DNA of 34,479 nt, taken from positions 1 through 34,479 of IMG/VR virus record IMGVR_UViG_3300050014_000410. One strand, written 5' to 3'. Numbering within the stretch: the stretch's first letter is position 1; each line of letters opens with the position of its first letter. A model generated the notes under the pieces. It saw only the letters and a program-made list of their open reading frames with translations. It was not told where the DNA came from and ran no database searches. This DNA comes from a virus. This document shows, one piece after another, positions 6,789 to 14,658 of the stretch. A program made the translations under genes and the position numbers.

Positions 6789-7127
6789 ATGCCCTCCGTC
6801 TTCACGGTCCGCGACCGTATCCTTTTGCACCTGCTCGATCAAGGCAAGGACAAGTGGGTCCGGAGGAGCGACATATGCGAGGCCATCGGAACGAAGAGCG
6901 GCAACGCCTGTTGCGTGTTCAAGGAGTTGCTCGATGACGGGTGTCTGGTCGTGAGGAGGTCAAAAGGGGTGAAGGGCGGCGGGACAATGGAGTTCTGCAT
7001 CACCGAGAAGGGCCTGAGCATAGCGATGACCCAGGTCTGGAGGATGAGGAATGTGGGCGTCAAGGCGCTGCAACTGCTGCCGCCGTCTCAGTTCGGAAGG
7101 AAGCCAAAGGCGGTGGTCGCCCAATGA
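6789..7127 (+). CDS. Winged-helix DNA-binding protein
   Basis: A 112-residue protein from the ATG at 6789. Its first 80 residues fit a winged helix: helix (VRDRILLHLLDQG), helix (RRSDICEAIG), recognition helix (SGNACCVFKELLDDG), then a beta wing (CLVVRRSKGVKGGGTMEFCI). A further helix and a basic tail follow. It is probably a viral transcription regulator or a single-domain DNA-binding protein that works with the downstream resolvase. It starts 1 base after the upstream stop, and its TGA overlaps the next ATG. Confidence 0.65.
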   Translation: MPSVFTVRDRILLHLLDQGKDKWVRRSDICEAIGTKSGNACCVFKELLDDGCLVVRRSKGVKGGGTMEFCITEKGLSIAMTQVWRMRNVGVKALQLLPPSQFGRKPKAVVAQ

Positions 7128-7564
7128 GTTCAGTATCATTTTTCGTTGCAGGGGTTGCCATACCGCAGGGGAGTAGCCGCGCCTTTATGGTCAAAGGCCG
7201 GCCAATCATCACTTCGAGCAATCGGAACCTATCAGCATGGCGTGCACGCATCGCACACAAGGCGCAGGCGATACAGGATGTCGAGTCGTTCTACAAAGAG
7301 GGAAAGTATGCCTACTCCGTCGAGGCGAACTTCGTCTTTCCCCGGACAAAGAGCATGGGGAAAAAGAATATCAGACACACAGTAAGGCCAGACGCGGACA
7401 AATGCAGCAGAGCCGTTGGCGACAGCCTAACGGGGATACTCATTCCCGATGACGCTCAGATCGATGATTGGAAGGTAACGAAAGAGTACCTTGACTTTTC
7501 AGGCGACGATAGGTCGCCGGGCGTCACGATCTACGTCGAACGCAAGCCATTGGAGCTGCTCTGA
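7124..7564 (+). CDS. rusA: RusA-like Holliday junction resolvase
   Basis: A 146-residue protein. The RusA signature is visible: RPDADKCSRAVGDSLTGILI followed by PDDAQIDDWKVTKEY. The acidic residues D90, D92, D100 and D109/D110 match the metal-binding set of RusA (D70, D72, D91 in the E. coli protein), and a basic residue follows as expected. The C-terminal strand PGVTIYVE also fits. RusA cuts four-way junctions and resolves replication or recombination intermediates before packaging. The start overlaps the upstream stop (ATGA) and the end overlaps the next gene. It is one of few DNA-metabolism enzymes in the window. Confidence 0.85.
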   Translation: MSSVSFFVAGVAIPQGSSRAFMVKGRPIITSSNRNLSAWRARIAHKAQAIQDVESFYKEGKYAYSVEANFVFPRTKSMGKKNIRHTVRPDADKCSRAVGDSLTGILIPDDAQIDDWKVTKEYLDFSGDDRSPGVTIYVERKPLELL

Positions 7565-8109
7565 TGCCCCGCGCCTACTGCTCGACCTGCCTCGCCATGC
7601 GCCAATGCCGTGAGACGCCGATGGGCCCGGTCCACATCCACTACAAGCCCACCATCTGGTTCGGGCGAATCGCGCACCAGATCATAGCTTTCAAGAACGA
7701 ACAGCTCTACCGCCTGGAGCTTGGCCTCGCCTACTACGACCTGATCACGCTGCCGAACGGTGGGCACGTCCCGGTCCCGCTTGCAGTCAACCTGATCGGC
7801 AAGGAGGAGGTCGGGGGGATCCCGATGGACCGGCAGAGGTGGCGGGATGAACGGTATTTCCATTGCGACCAATGCTTCGGCGACGGGCTGAGCTTCTTCC
7901 GCTGTCAAGCGCATCAAGTGGTCAGCGACGTCGAGTACAACCACGCCAAGGAGGTCTTCTTAGTGTCCTTGGCCGAGCTCAAGCAGTTGAAGAAGTGCCG
8001 GTACGTCCGGGCGAAGGAACGGGCGGGGTTCGACAGCATCATAAGATCCGGACGCTTTCTTTGGAAAAAGACTCCAGCAATAACTGCGCAAGAGGCGATC
8101 GTAAAATAG
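7564..8109 (+). CDS. Hypothetical protein with Cys pairs
   Basis: A 181-residue protein. CSTC near the N-terminus (residues 6-9) with a following Cys at 15, and CDQC near the middle, suggest zinc binding. The central part is rich in aromatic residues and hydrophobic strands. No family is recognised. It is the last gene of the early operon; a long AT-rich gap follows its TAG stop. Confidence 0.7.
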   Translation: MPRAYCSTCLAMRQCRETPMGPVHIHYKPTIWFGRIAHQIIAFKNEQLYRLELGLAYYDLITLPNGGHVPVPLAVNLIGKEEVGGIPMDRQRWRDERYFHCDQCFGDGLSFFRCQAHQVVSDVEYNHAKEVFLVSLAELKQLKKCRYVRAKERAGFDSIIRSGRFLWKKTPAITAQEAIVK

Positions 8110-8472
8110 GTCTTCCCGTTCCACAGCATGTTAACTGGATTTAATGAGGCAACAACAATCAAGGCTGCTAGCCAATAACAGAAACTATAGGGCGTTTTTG
8201 GGATATACTGTAATGGATTATTCATTAATAACTGATATTCATAAATAGATATTTAAGTATTACTATATATGTAAATAAATCAACCTCACCTATCCCAGAT
8301 ATAGATATTCAAAGCCAGCTTTAAACCAATCGGTCAACATCTTGTTCCTTCCATTATACATTAAGGATAAACATATCCTCAATAGACAAAACTAAATCAC
8401 TCGAAGCGCATGTCCCTCTGAGATGAGTGCCCGTTAGTCATGTTCCGGGCCGACCCTCTCACAAGGTAAGAC
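8110..8472. promoter_or_regulatory. AT-rich gene-free region: candidate origin or late promoter region
   Basis: This is one of the longest stretches without a convincing gene. It is strongly AT-rich between about 8200 and 8390. GATATTCA occurs at 8234-8241 and 8304-8311, with a close variant GATATTTA at 8249-8256. A small inverted repeat, GGATA-AACA-TATCC, lies at 8365-8378. It separates the early operon from the late operon, both on the + strand. It could hold the late promoter, an origin, or both. No clear B-element plus TATA pair can be fixed by eye. Confidence 0.45.
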
Positions 8473-8790
8473 ATGCTTGGCCGAAAGTCTTGCAACGATC
8501 TATCCGATCCGCGGAACATGCAGGTGCTGTCTTGCATAATCGAAAGACCGCAGACCGCTCGTAGCCTTTCAAAACTAACCGGCATTGCATTTTCTAACGT
8601 TTTTCGAAATCTCCGCGTCCTGGAGATCTACGGTCTGATCCGTGTGGGCGGATTCGAGAGACAGCTCAATGGCAAGAGGAGCAGGGAATATCATTCGGCC
8701 GTCAGTTCGCTTAATATCAGGATAACGGGCAGCAAGGTCTCCTACATCGCCCAGTACATCGATGGAGTCACTGAAGAGGTGGTAAGATAA
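8473..8790 (+). CDS. Winged-helix (ArsR/MarR-like) regulator
   Basis: A 105-residue protein. Residues about 10-80 fit a winged helix: helix (RNMQVLSCIIERP), helix-turn-helix (QTARSLSKLTGIAFSNVFRNLRVLEIYG), then a wing (LIRVGGFERQLNGKRSREYHSA). The C-terminal strands may give a dimer interface. It is the first gene of the late operon, behind the AT-rich region and with AAGG before the ATG, so it is a good candidate regulator of late transcription. Its TAA shares its last base with the next ATG. Confidence 0.7.
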   Translation: MLGRKSCNDLSDPRNMQVLSCIIERPQTARSLSKLTGIAFSNVFRNLRVLEIYGLIRVGGFERQLNGKRSREYHSAVSSLNIRITGSKVSYIAQYIDGVTEEVVR

Positions 8791-9755
8791 TGTCAACACT
8801 AAAATGGAGTAACCGGACCTGGAACATCGCTGATGACAGTTACGGGCATTGCCCCGGATACAAGTGGAACCCAAACATCCCCGTGGATGCGAATGGGTAT
8901 CTCCACCTCAACCTGGAAAAGATAAACGGCGTCTGGTTCGCCCCGATGATCTACGACGCCAACCCGACCGGGTACGGCACATATCAGTGGATACTGCAAG
9001 GCATCCACGCGATCGACCCCAACGCGGTGCTGGGCCTGTTCCCGTACGCCTGGCAGAACCAGCACGAGCTGGACATAGAACAGGGCCAGTGGGGTGCCGC
9101 CAACAACCCTACCTGGGACTTCATGGTGCAACCCAGCACCGAGACCGGCAAGAAGGACGGGGTGACGTTCTCCCCGGCGATGCCGAACGACAACGACATC
9201 ATCTGCACGCTCGTGTGGACACCGACGGGAGAATCGTTCAGCATGAAGGACTCAACTGGCCTGGTCATCAAGGCATGGTCGTCGGCCATTCCCGTGAACG
9301 CCATCTCACCCGCCGTGGCCAAGGCGTTCATCAATCTGTATCCGACGACCAAGCCAGGAAGCAACTGGACCGCATCTCTGCTCCCGGACACCGACCAGCA
9401 CTACGTGATCAAGAGCTTCAGCTTCACTCCGCCAGGTAGTACAATACCATCTGAATCGGTTGAAGTGCCGCCGGTCGTAGTGCCGACGCCGGTCCCGATA
9501 CCCGTGCCGGTCCCGGTGCCGATCCCAACGCCGGCGCCGTTCGTCCCGGTCCCGACCATCCTGCCGACCGTCGAGGTCACGATGGGTACGATAACCAAGG
9601 TCGTCGGGAACGGCGTCAAGGTCTATGTCAAGAAGAACAGTGACGACTGGATAGAGTTCCCCGGATGCCCTTACGGACAGGCCGGCGACGTGCTCCTCTT
9701 CTGCGCGAAGGATGCGGCAGGCAACGTCGGGCCGTTCCGGACAGTGACGTTGTGA
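8790..9755 (+). CDS. GH16-like glycoside hydrolase/concanavalin-fold protein
   Basis: A 321-residue protein. The sequence HELDIEQGQWG places E93, D95 and E97 in the E-[LIV]-D-[IV]-E core of family GH16 enzymes, where the two Glu are nucleophile and acid/base. The surrounding strands are Trp-rich, and YHVI-like strands follow near residue 205, as expected for a concanavalin-type sandwich of about 215 residues. A Pro/Val-rich linker at about 225-262 leads to a C-terminal beta module of some 60 residues. No signal peptide is seen, so it may be a virion protein or be released at lysis. A role in degrading a host surface polysaccharide during entry or exit is inferred. It is coupled to the upstream regulator and lies before the terminase genes. 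Confidence 0.7.
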   Translation: MSTLKWSNRTWNIADDSYGHCPGYKWNPNIPVDANGYLHLNLEKINGVWFAPMIYDANPTGYGTYQWILQGIHAIDPNAVLGLFPYAWQNQHELDIEQGQWGAANNPTWDFMVQPSTETGKKDGVTFSPAMPNDNDIICTLVWTPTGESFSMKDSTGLVIKAWSSAIPVNAISPAVAKAFINLYPTTKPGSNWTASLLPDTDQHYVIKSFSFTPPGSTIPSESVEVPPVVVPTPVPIPVPVPVPIPTPAPFVPVPTILPTVEVTMGTITKVVGNGVKVYVKKNSDDWIEFPGCPYGQAGDVLLFCAKDAAGNVGPFRTVTL

Positions 9756-9964
9756 GCGAACTCAAGAGGTCTCACCAGAAGAAGACCGCGGCCGTCGTCG
9801 TTGCCGCCCCGGAGCAGAAGCATGGCGAGTACGACGTGTTCTATCTCGGTCGGGAAGAGCTCGGCGTAGATCTCCCCGAAGCCCCGCCGGCCGGCACCCT
9901 CGCCCGGAAGACGTCAGAACCGTCAAAGGCCCTGTTGTACGACGGCAAGCAATGGCAAAGGTAG
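9752..9964 (+). CDS. Small hypothetical protein (GTG start)
   Basis: A 70-residue, basic and Ala-rich protein. The GTG at 9752 overlaps the stop of the GH16-like gene (GTGA), and the sequence from there (SELKRSHQKK and on) has normal composition; the frame upstream is a shadow of the previous gene. The C-terminal YDGKQWQR resembles short repeat ends found in virion proteins, but this is weak. The function is unknown. Confidence 0.55.
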   Translation: MSELKRSHQKKTAAVVVAAPEQKHGEYDVFYLGREELGVDLPEAPPAGTLARKTSEPSKALLYDGKQWQR

Positions 9965-9971
9965 GCGGACG

Positions 9972-10511
9972 ATGCCGGTGCAGTTCAAACCGAAGCAATC
10001 AGCAACTAAAGCTGCGCCTGCCCATCGTTGCAACAAATGCAACAAGGAAGCCCGAGCCCTATATCTTGAAAAGCTCAAGGAAGGGCTCACTCGAACAGAG
10101 GCTGCCGAAGCCATCGGCATTGATAGGACCACGATCTGGCGATACCGAATGGCCCATCCCACTTTTGACAAACTCGTCTCTCAGGCCGAACGCGGCGCCG
10201 TCGAGCTCGTCGAAGACGCACTGTTCCAAGCAGCAACCAAGGGACAGAACGTCAAGGCCATGGAGATATTCCTCTACAACCGCGCCGGGGACCGCTGGAC
10301 CGATAAGCGCACCCCGAGCATCGTGAACAACGTCAACGGAATCCAGGGAGGCTCATTCGATGATCTGTTCTCCTGGGTCAGCGAATCGTCCCGGGATACC
10401 TCCGAAAGTACGAGAGGCTATATCCTGCGCTCGCAAAAGCCCGATGGGCCTGGCAAGCGTAATAAAGCGGGGAAAGCTGGACCCGGCCAGGCATCTGACG
10501 TTACTGAATGA
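9972..10511 (+). CDS. terS: Terminase small subunit-like protein
   Basis: A 179-residue protein directly before the large terminase. An N-terminal pair CNKC lies near residues 21-24. A helix-turn-helix follows at about 30-62 (LKEGLTRTEAAEAIGIDRTT, then IWRYRMAHP), and then a helical oligomerisation region (LVSQAERGAVELVEDALFQAATKGQNVKAMEIFLYNR). This is the usual order in small terminases, which recognise viral DNA and regulate the large subunit. The last 50 residues overlap the start of the large terminase gene in another frame and are of low complexity. Confidence 0.75.
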   Translation: MPVQFKPKQSATKAAPAHRCNKCNKEARALYLEKLKEGLTRTEAAEAIGIDRTTIWRYRMAHPTFDKLVSQAERGAVELVEDALFQAATKGQNVKAMEIFLYNRAGDRWTDKRTPSIVNNVNGIQGGSFDDLFSWVSESSRDTSESTRGYILRSQKPDGPGKRNKAGKAGPGQASDVTE

Positions 10512-11886
10512 GCACCTCCTCGATGTGGCCAAGCGCAAGATACCGCGCCTGGCCGTGGAGATGCCCGTTCGGCACGGCAAATCGCTCATGGTCTCCCTGG
10601 CGTTCCCGGACTGGTGGCTAGGCCACTACCCCGATGACCGCGTCATATTGGCCAGCTACGCCGCTGAGTATGCCGCCTCATGGTCGCGCCAGGCACGTGA
10701 CACGATGCGCACCTACGGGCCGCCCGTCTTCGGCGTGCAGGTCTCCGACGAGAGCAGCGCTGCCGATCGTTGGGACATCAAGTCCCGTGCCGGCGGCATG
10801 ATCAGCGCCGGCGTCGGGGGGAGCATAACCGGATACGGCGCCGACCTGGCAATTATAGATGATCCGATCAAGAACCCGGAGCAGGTCGACAGCCCGACGC
10901 AGCTGGAGAAGATGGACGACTGGTACGAGAGTGTCCTGGAGACCAGGCTCAACAACGTCGACGCCCCGATCATCCTCATGCTCTCCCGGTGGAGCAAGCA
11001 GGACCTCCTCGGCCGGATGGAGGACCGCATGGGCAAGGGTCTGGAGAAGTGGACCGTGCTCCGGCTGCCGGCGATCGCGGAGGAGAACGACCCGCTCGGC
11101 CGTCAGGTCGGCGAGGCGCTATGGCCGGAGAAGTGGCCGATCGAGTACCTGCTGAAACGGCAGCGCGAGATGAAACCCCGTTGGTGGAACGCGCTCTATC
11201 AGCAATCTCCTCTCGCCCTCGGAGGGAACACGTGCAACCCGGACTGGTGGAAGTTCTGGGTGATCAAACCGGTCTGCAACCTGGTCGTCCAGGTCTACGA
11301 TACGGCGTTCAAGACCAAGAAGAAGAGCGATTATTCGGTGTGCCAGACGTGGGGGGCGAATGCGCAAGGATACCATCTCCTCCACCACTGGCGGGACAAG
11401 GTGACGTTTCCCGGCCTCAAGCGCAGGTCGATCGAGCTCTACAATGAGTTCAACCCAGACCTGGTGATCATCGAGAGCGCCGCCTCCGGGCAATCGCTCG
11501 CTCAGGAGCTGCAGGAGATCCGGCCGGGGCCGAGCAAGGACGGCGAGATCCGGCCAAGGACCCGCATCCCGATCGAGGAGATCTATCCCGACCGGGACAA
11601 GATCAGCAGGGCCAACGCCGTGACCGGGCTGATCGAGGCGGGCTTTGTAGATCTGCCGACCGGGGCGGAGTTCAACACTGAGATAATCTCCGAGTGGACG
11701 AACTTCCCGAACGGCGAGCACGACGACATCGTGGACACGGGGAGCATGGCATTGGAATATCTCAAGGGACACATGCCGCTCGACACGCCCCTATTCGAGA
11801 CGGCCTCCGGCCACGGCCTTCCCAAGGACCTCTTCCCAAGCAACGAGGACCCCTGGAAGGCGGCCTTCGGATACGGCACCAGATAA
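10360..11886 (+). CDS. terL: Terminase large subunit
   Basis: A 508-residue packaging ATPase/nuclease. Walker A is EMPVRHGKS (67-75), Walker B is ADLAIIDDP (161-169), and a coupling motif is likely at LMLSRWS. RNase H-type nuclease residues are D314 (VYDTAFK), E372 (VIIESAASG) and D455/D456 (HDDIVD). I kept the ATG at 10360 because GGGAGG lies 9 bases upstream, which gives a 152-base overlap with terS. A shorter start at 10444 (MGLASVIKRG) has no good ribosome site but would reduce the overlap to 68 bases. The motor translocates DNA into the procapsid and cuts it. Confidence 0.95.
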   Translation: MICSPGSANRPGIPPKVREAISCARKSPMGLASVIKRGKLDPARHLTLLNEHLLDVAKRKIPRLAVEMPVRHGKSLMVSLAFPDWWLGHYPDDRVILASYAAEYAASWSRQARDTMRTYGPPVFGVQVSDESSAADRWDIKSRAGGMISAGVGGSITGYGADLAIIDDPIKNPEQVDSPTQLEKMDDWYESVLETRLNNVDAPIILMLSRWSKQDLLGRMEDRMGKGLEKWTVLRLPAIAEENDPLGRQVGEALWPEKWPIEYLLKRQREMKPRWWNALYQQSPLALGGNTCNPDWWKFWVIKPVCNLVVQVYDTAFKTKKKSDYSVCQTWGANAQGYHLLHHWRDKVTFPGLKRRSIELYNEFNPDLVIIESAASGQSLAQELQEIRPGPSKDGEIRPRTRIPIEEIYPDRDKISRANAVTGLIEAGFVDLPTGAEFNTEIISEWTNFPNGEHDDIVDTGSMALEYLKGHMPLDTPLFETASGHGLPKDLFPSNEDPWKAAFGYGTR

Positions 11887-11898
11887 GGATGGACAAAC

Positions 11899-13332
11899 AT
11901 GGCAAAGAAGACAACGGCAGTAACCCCCACTAACCCGAAAATAGCGGACTCGTACCAGACCGTATCCCCGGCCAGCAAGCAGGAGGACATCGTCTACGTC
12001 GCCTCCGACCTGCAGCAGGGCGGCATATGGACCTGGTCGAACGGCGTCTGGAACACCAAGAACTACGTCACCATCGACAAGCTGTACGAGACGGTGAAGA
12101 ACAACTATATCGCGGACAAGATGGACAAGCTGAAGCGGCTGATCTTCACCGAACGTTACAGCCTGGAGATCATGGACCCGAAGGACAAGCCGGACGTCGA
12201 GCTCAGCACCTACATCCTCAAGATGCAGGAATCCCAGCATAACCGGATGTGGTCCAAGATCCAGATGTCCTGGTACGACGACACCGCCTACGGGATCTCG
12301 CTCTTTAATCCAGTCTGGGAGCACAAGACCGGCGAGATGGTCATGACGAAGCTGAGGCATCTCCCGGCCGAGTCGTTCGGGCGCGGGACGACGATCAGCC
12401 GATACAGCGACGTGCTGCAGGGCATCGTCATGAACGAGGGCACGCAGGAGGTGGAGTATTGGCAACGCTCGCGATACTTCGATGCCCCGGTGCGCGTCAT
12501 GAACGTGTTTCCCGTAAAGGATCCCACCAACCCCGGCATCGCCGGCGAGTCGAAGGTCCTGCCGATCACGCCGCTCATCACCATGCTCGACTTCGCCTGG
12601 AAGGCGCAGATGCAGCAGGCGAACCGGATCGGCGCCCCGGTGGTCTTCATCAAGGTCACCAACCCGGTCATCAGCCTCAACCGGAACGACATACAGATGG
12701 CCCGCGACATCCTTGCCAACTGGGGCAAGGACACCTCGTTCGCTATCCCTGGCAACATGGACGTGCAGGCGCTCACCACCACCGAGACCAACGTGGCGCA
12801 GAAGATCATCCAGGAGCTCACGCAGCGCCTCGACGACTATTGGAACCCGTCCACCTTCGTGCAGCAGAAGAAAGGCAGCATGGGCAACGCCGGCAACAGC
12901 CAGAAGGACTTCACCGAGCTATGGGTGCGCGGCGTCCACTCCTATCTGGAGGACGAGTGGAGCCAGATACCGCAGATGTACCTGGACATGAACGGGTACG
13001 ACGGGTACACAGCACGCATCAATATCCCGATGGTCCAGGGCGACCGGTCCCAACTCGACCTGCAACAGGCGACGGCGGCGTTCACGACCAGAGTTGGCAT
13101 GGTGAACGAGATCCGGCAGAAGATCGGGCTCGACCCGCTCGACGATGCCGGGCTGGCGAAGCTCAAGGAAGAGTACGCATCGATGAACCCGGCCCCGGCA
13201 CCGTCGCCTTTCGGTATGACGAACCAGGCCTCGAGGGCGGTCGCCAAGCAGGCCGACCCGCTCGAGGAGGACCTGAGCGCCATCTACGAGGAGCTGCAGG
13301 GGAAGATCTACGGCGTCCTGAAGAAGGTATGA
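11899..13332 (+). CDS. Portal protein
   Basis: A 477-residue protein placed between terminase and Mu gpF-like protein, the usual site for the portal. The sequence fits the DUF935/Mu gp29-like portal group: a region around residues 65-120 with KLKRLIFTERYSLEIMDP, then YDDTAYGISLFNPVWE, KLRHLPAESFGRG, and a helical C-terminal half (stem, wing and crown). The C-terminal 60 residues are Ala/Pro-rich and then helical. The portal is the dodecameric ring through which DNA enters and to which the tail connects. The start follows the terL stop by 12 bases. Confidence 0.85.
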   Translation: MAKKTTAVTPTNPKIADSYQTVSPASKQEDIVYVASDLQQGGIWTWSNGVWNTKNYVTIDKLYETVKNNYIADKMDKLKRLIFTERYSLEIMDPKDKPDVELSTYILKMQESQHNRMWSKIQMSWYDDTAYGISLFNPVWEHKTGEMVMTKLRHLPAESFGRGTTISRYSDVLQGIVMNEGTQEVEYWQRSRYFDAPVRVMNVFPVKDPTNPGIAGESKVLPITPLITMLDFAWKAQMQQANRIGAPVVFIKVTNPVISLNRNDIQMARDILANWGKDTSFAIPGNMDVQALTTTETNVAQKIIQELTQRLDDYWNPSTFVQQKKGSMGNAGNSQKDFTELWVRGVHSYLEDEWSQIPQMYLDMNGYDGYTARINIPMVQGDRSQLDLQQATAAFTTRVGMVNEIRQKIGLDPLDDAGLAKLKEEYASMNPAPAPSPFGMTNQASRAVAKQADPLEEDLSAIYEELQGKIYGVLKKV

Positions 13333-13333
13333 G

Positions 13334-14071
13334 ATGGCGCCCCCTCCGGCAGCAAGCCTGTCCTCCGAGGACCTCAAAGCGATAGGCACAGCATCGGACT
13401 CGTTCCAGGAGCAGATGATCGCCATCCTATCCCGGCAAGCGGCCGCGTCGCATGCCACCGGGCAGATCATCGCCGCCAACCGTCTCGGCGTTGGCGTCGA
13501 CATGCACATGGTATCGGACAGTTCCACCGCCTACTCGAAGGTGTACGGCGAGCAGCTCGTCGAGAAGGGCGGCGTCACCATCCAGGGAAAGTTCACACCC
13601 TGGGTCAAGGACTTCGACGTCGAGCAACGCGGCAGCATACAACAGATCATCAGCGACGGCATCAAGAACGGAACGCCCGTCGGCATCAAGCAGAGCGGCA
13701 ACGGCAACTATCCCAAGGGCAGCATCGCCGACCAGCTGAGCGGGTACTTCGATGAGCGCAAGAGCCATGCCTCCACGGTCGCCCGGACCGAGGTCGGCAG
13801 GATCCAGAACCAGGGCAAGGCGGTACAGTACCGGAAGCACAAGATCACCAAGGTCAAGGTCCGGGACGGGAACAGCCACGGGTCCGATGAAGAGTGCAAC
13901 GACCGGAATGGGCAGATCTGGACCCTGGACCGGGCCGAGGAGTTCGGCATGTGCCATCCGAACGGGTCCTTTGATTTCTCGCCGTACTATGGCGATGAGC
14001 AGGCCGTAGACGAGGACGGCGACCTGGTGGACGAGGGTGGAGACAACGGAGGCGAGGACGATGACGAGTGA
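13334..14071 (+). CDS. Phage Mu gpF-like head morphogenesis (minor head) protein
   Basis: A 245-residue protein. The conserved C-terminal block of the Mu gpF/SPP1 gp7 family is clear: VARTEVGRIQNQGKAVQYR, then KVKVRDGNSHGSDEECNDRN, NGQIWTLDRAEE and HPNGSFDFSPYY, with the Cys and His residues typical of the family. These proteins are packaged in a few copies with the portal and help head assembly or DNA ejection. The last 25 residues are strongly acidic (EDGDLVDEGGDNGGEDDDE). The ATG lies 1 base after the portal stop and a GAAGAAGG element precedes it. Confidence 0.9.
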   Translation: MAPPPAASLSSEDLKAIGTASDSFQEQMIAILSRQAAASHATGQIIAANRLGVGVDMHMVSDSSTAYSKVYGEQLVEKGGVTIQGKFTPWVKDFDVEQRGSIQQIISDGIKNGTPVGIKQSGNGNYPKGSIADQLSGYFDERKSHASTVARTEVGRIQNQGKAVQYRKHKITKVKVRDGNSHGSDEECNDRNGQIWTLDRAEEFGMCHPNGSFDFSPYYGDEQAVDEDGDLVDEGGDNGGEDDDE

Positions 14072-14351
14072 GAAACGGGTGTTCGAAGGGATTGCCCGGG
14101 AAAACGACCCGTATGGATGGTTCATCAGGAAAGAGGACCGGAACGGGATCAGGGAGGACAAGGACCTAGGAGATCTGCTGCAAGGGATGGACTATAAGGA
14201 CGTCCGCATCTCGATCGAAGTGATCCACCGCTGCCCGATCTGCAAAAGCGAGATGGCCGAACTTGACGTCACGAACCGTGCATCACCTCCCGGAAAGAAA
14301 GAGATCCTCCGGTACTGTCCGAAATGGCGCGAACATCCCCCGGGTGCATGA
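14061..14351 (+). CDS. Small hypothetical protein with CPIC motif
   Basis: A 96-residue protein, taken from the ATG at 14061 that overlaps the end of the gpF-like gene. The C-terminal half has C-x2-C (CPIC, near residues 61-64) and a later single Cys (YCPKW), so a zinc site is possible but would be incomplete. The N-terminal part is charged. It lies in the head module, which suggests an accessory assembly role, but no family is known. Confidence 0.55.
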   Translation: MTSEKRVFEGIARENDPYGWFIRKEDRNGIREDKDLGDLLQGMDYKDVRISIEVIHRCPICKSEMAELDVTNRASPPGKKEILRYCPKWREHPPGA

Positions 14352-14518
14352 TGCCTTCCGGCCACTATCTCAGCAAGGAGCAGATCGAGTACATCGACGC
14401 CCACAAGGACGAGCTCACGCCGGGGCAGATCGCCAAACGTCTCATGGTCAAGCGCCGTTGCGTGCTTAACCGCATCCGACAGGCTGAAAATGCAAATGTA
14501 CCCCCTGAGGACCTGTAG
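14348..14518 (+). CDS. Small helix-turn-helix protein
   Basis: A 56-residue protein. It starts at the ATG that overlaps the upstream TGA (ATGATG; a start one codon later is equally possible). LSKEQIEYIDAHKDELTPG and QIAKRLMVKRRCVLNRIRQ read as a helix followed by a helix-turn-helix of the simple type that initiates on IAKRL. A small DNA-binding protein inside a head operon could regulate the structural genes that follow the internal promoter region at 14519-14658. Confidence 0.6.
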   Translation: MMPSGHYLSKEQIEYIDAHKDELTPGQIAKRLMVKRRCVLNRIRQAENANVPPEDL

Positions 14519-14658
14519 CCATCGGAACGGGCCTGGACCTTGCTTCTCTCAGGTGTCTCTCCACCTTCTCCCGGCCTGTTCCTTCTCTGTTCCTAGTTGG
14601 GCAATTTAATCCTATTTAGGCAAATGCAAATAAGCTTAGTAGGATATACCTAACCCAA
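14519..14658 (+). promoter_or_regulatory. Internal promoter region before the capsid genes
   Basis: A 140-base gap inside the late operon. The first half is pyrimidine-rich (14537-14595), which may favour transcript ending. The second half is AT-rich. An AAATAAGC element near 14628-14635 stands about 25-30 bases before the ATG at 14659. No good Shine-Dalgarno element lies before this ATG, so a leaderless transcript from a TATA-like box is plausible. That would boost the capsid genes. Confidence 0.45.

Noticed and set aside
8397-8585. Reverse-strand gene in the AT-rich gap
   Set aside because: It overlaps the winged-helix gene for most of its length, has no ribosome site and shows no recognisable domain.
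11119-11772. Long open frame on the reverse strand inside terL
   Set aside because: It is a shadow of terL caused by GC-rich codon use; it has no ribosome site or family features.
12288-12821. Reverse-strand open frame inside the portal gene
   Set aside because: It is fully contained in a convincing portal gene and has low-complexity shadow composition.
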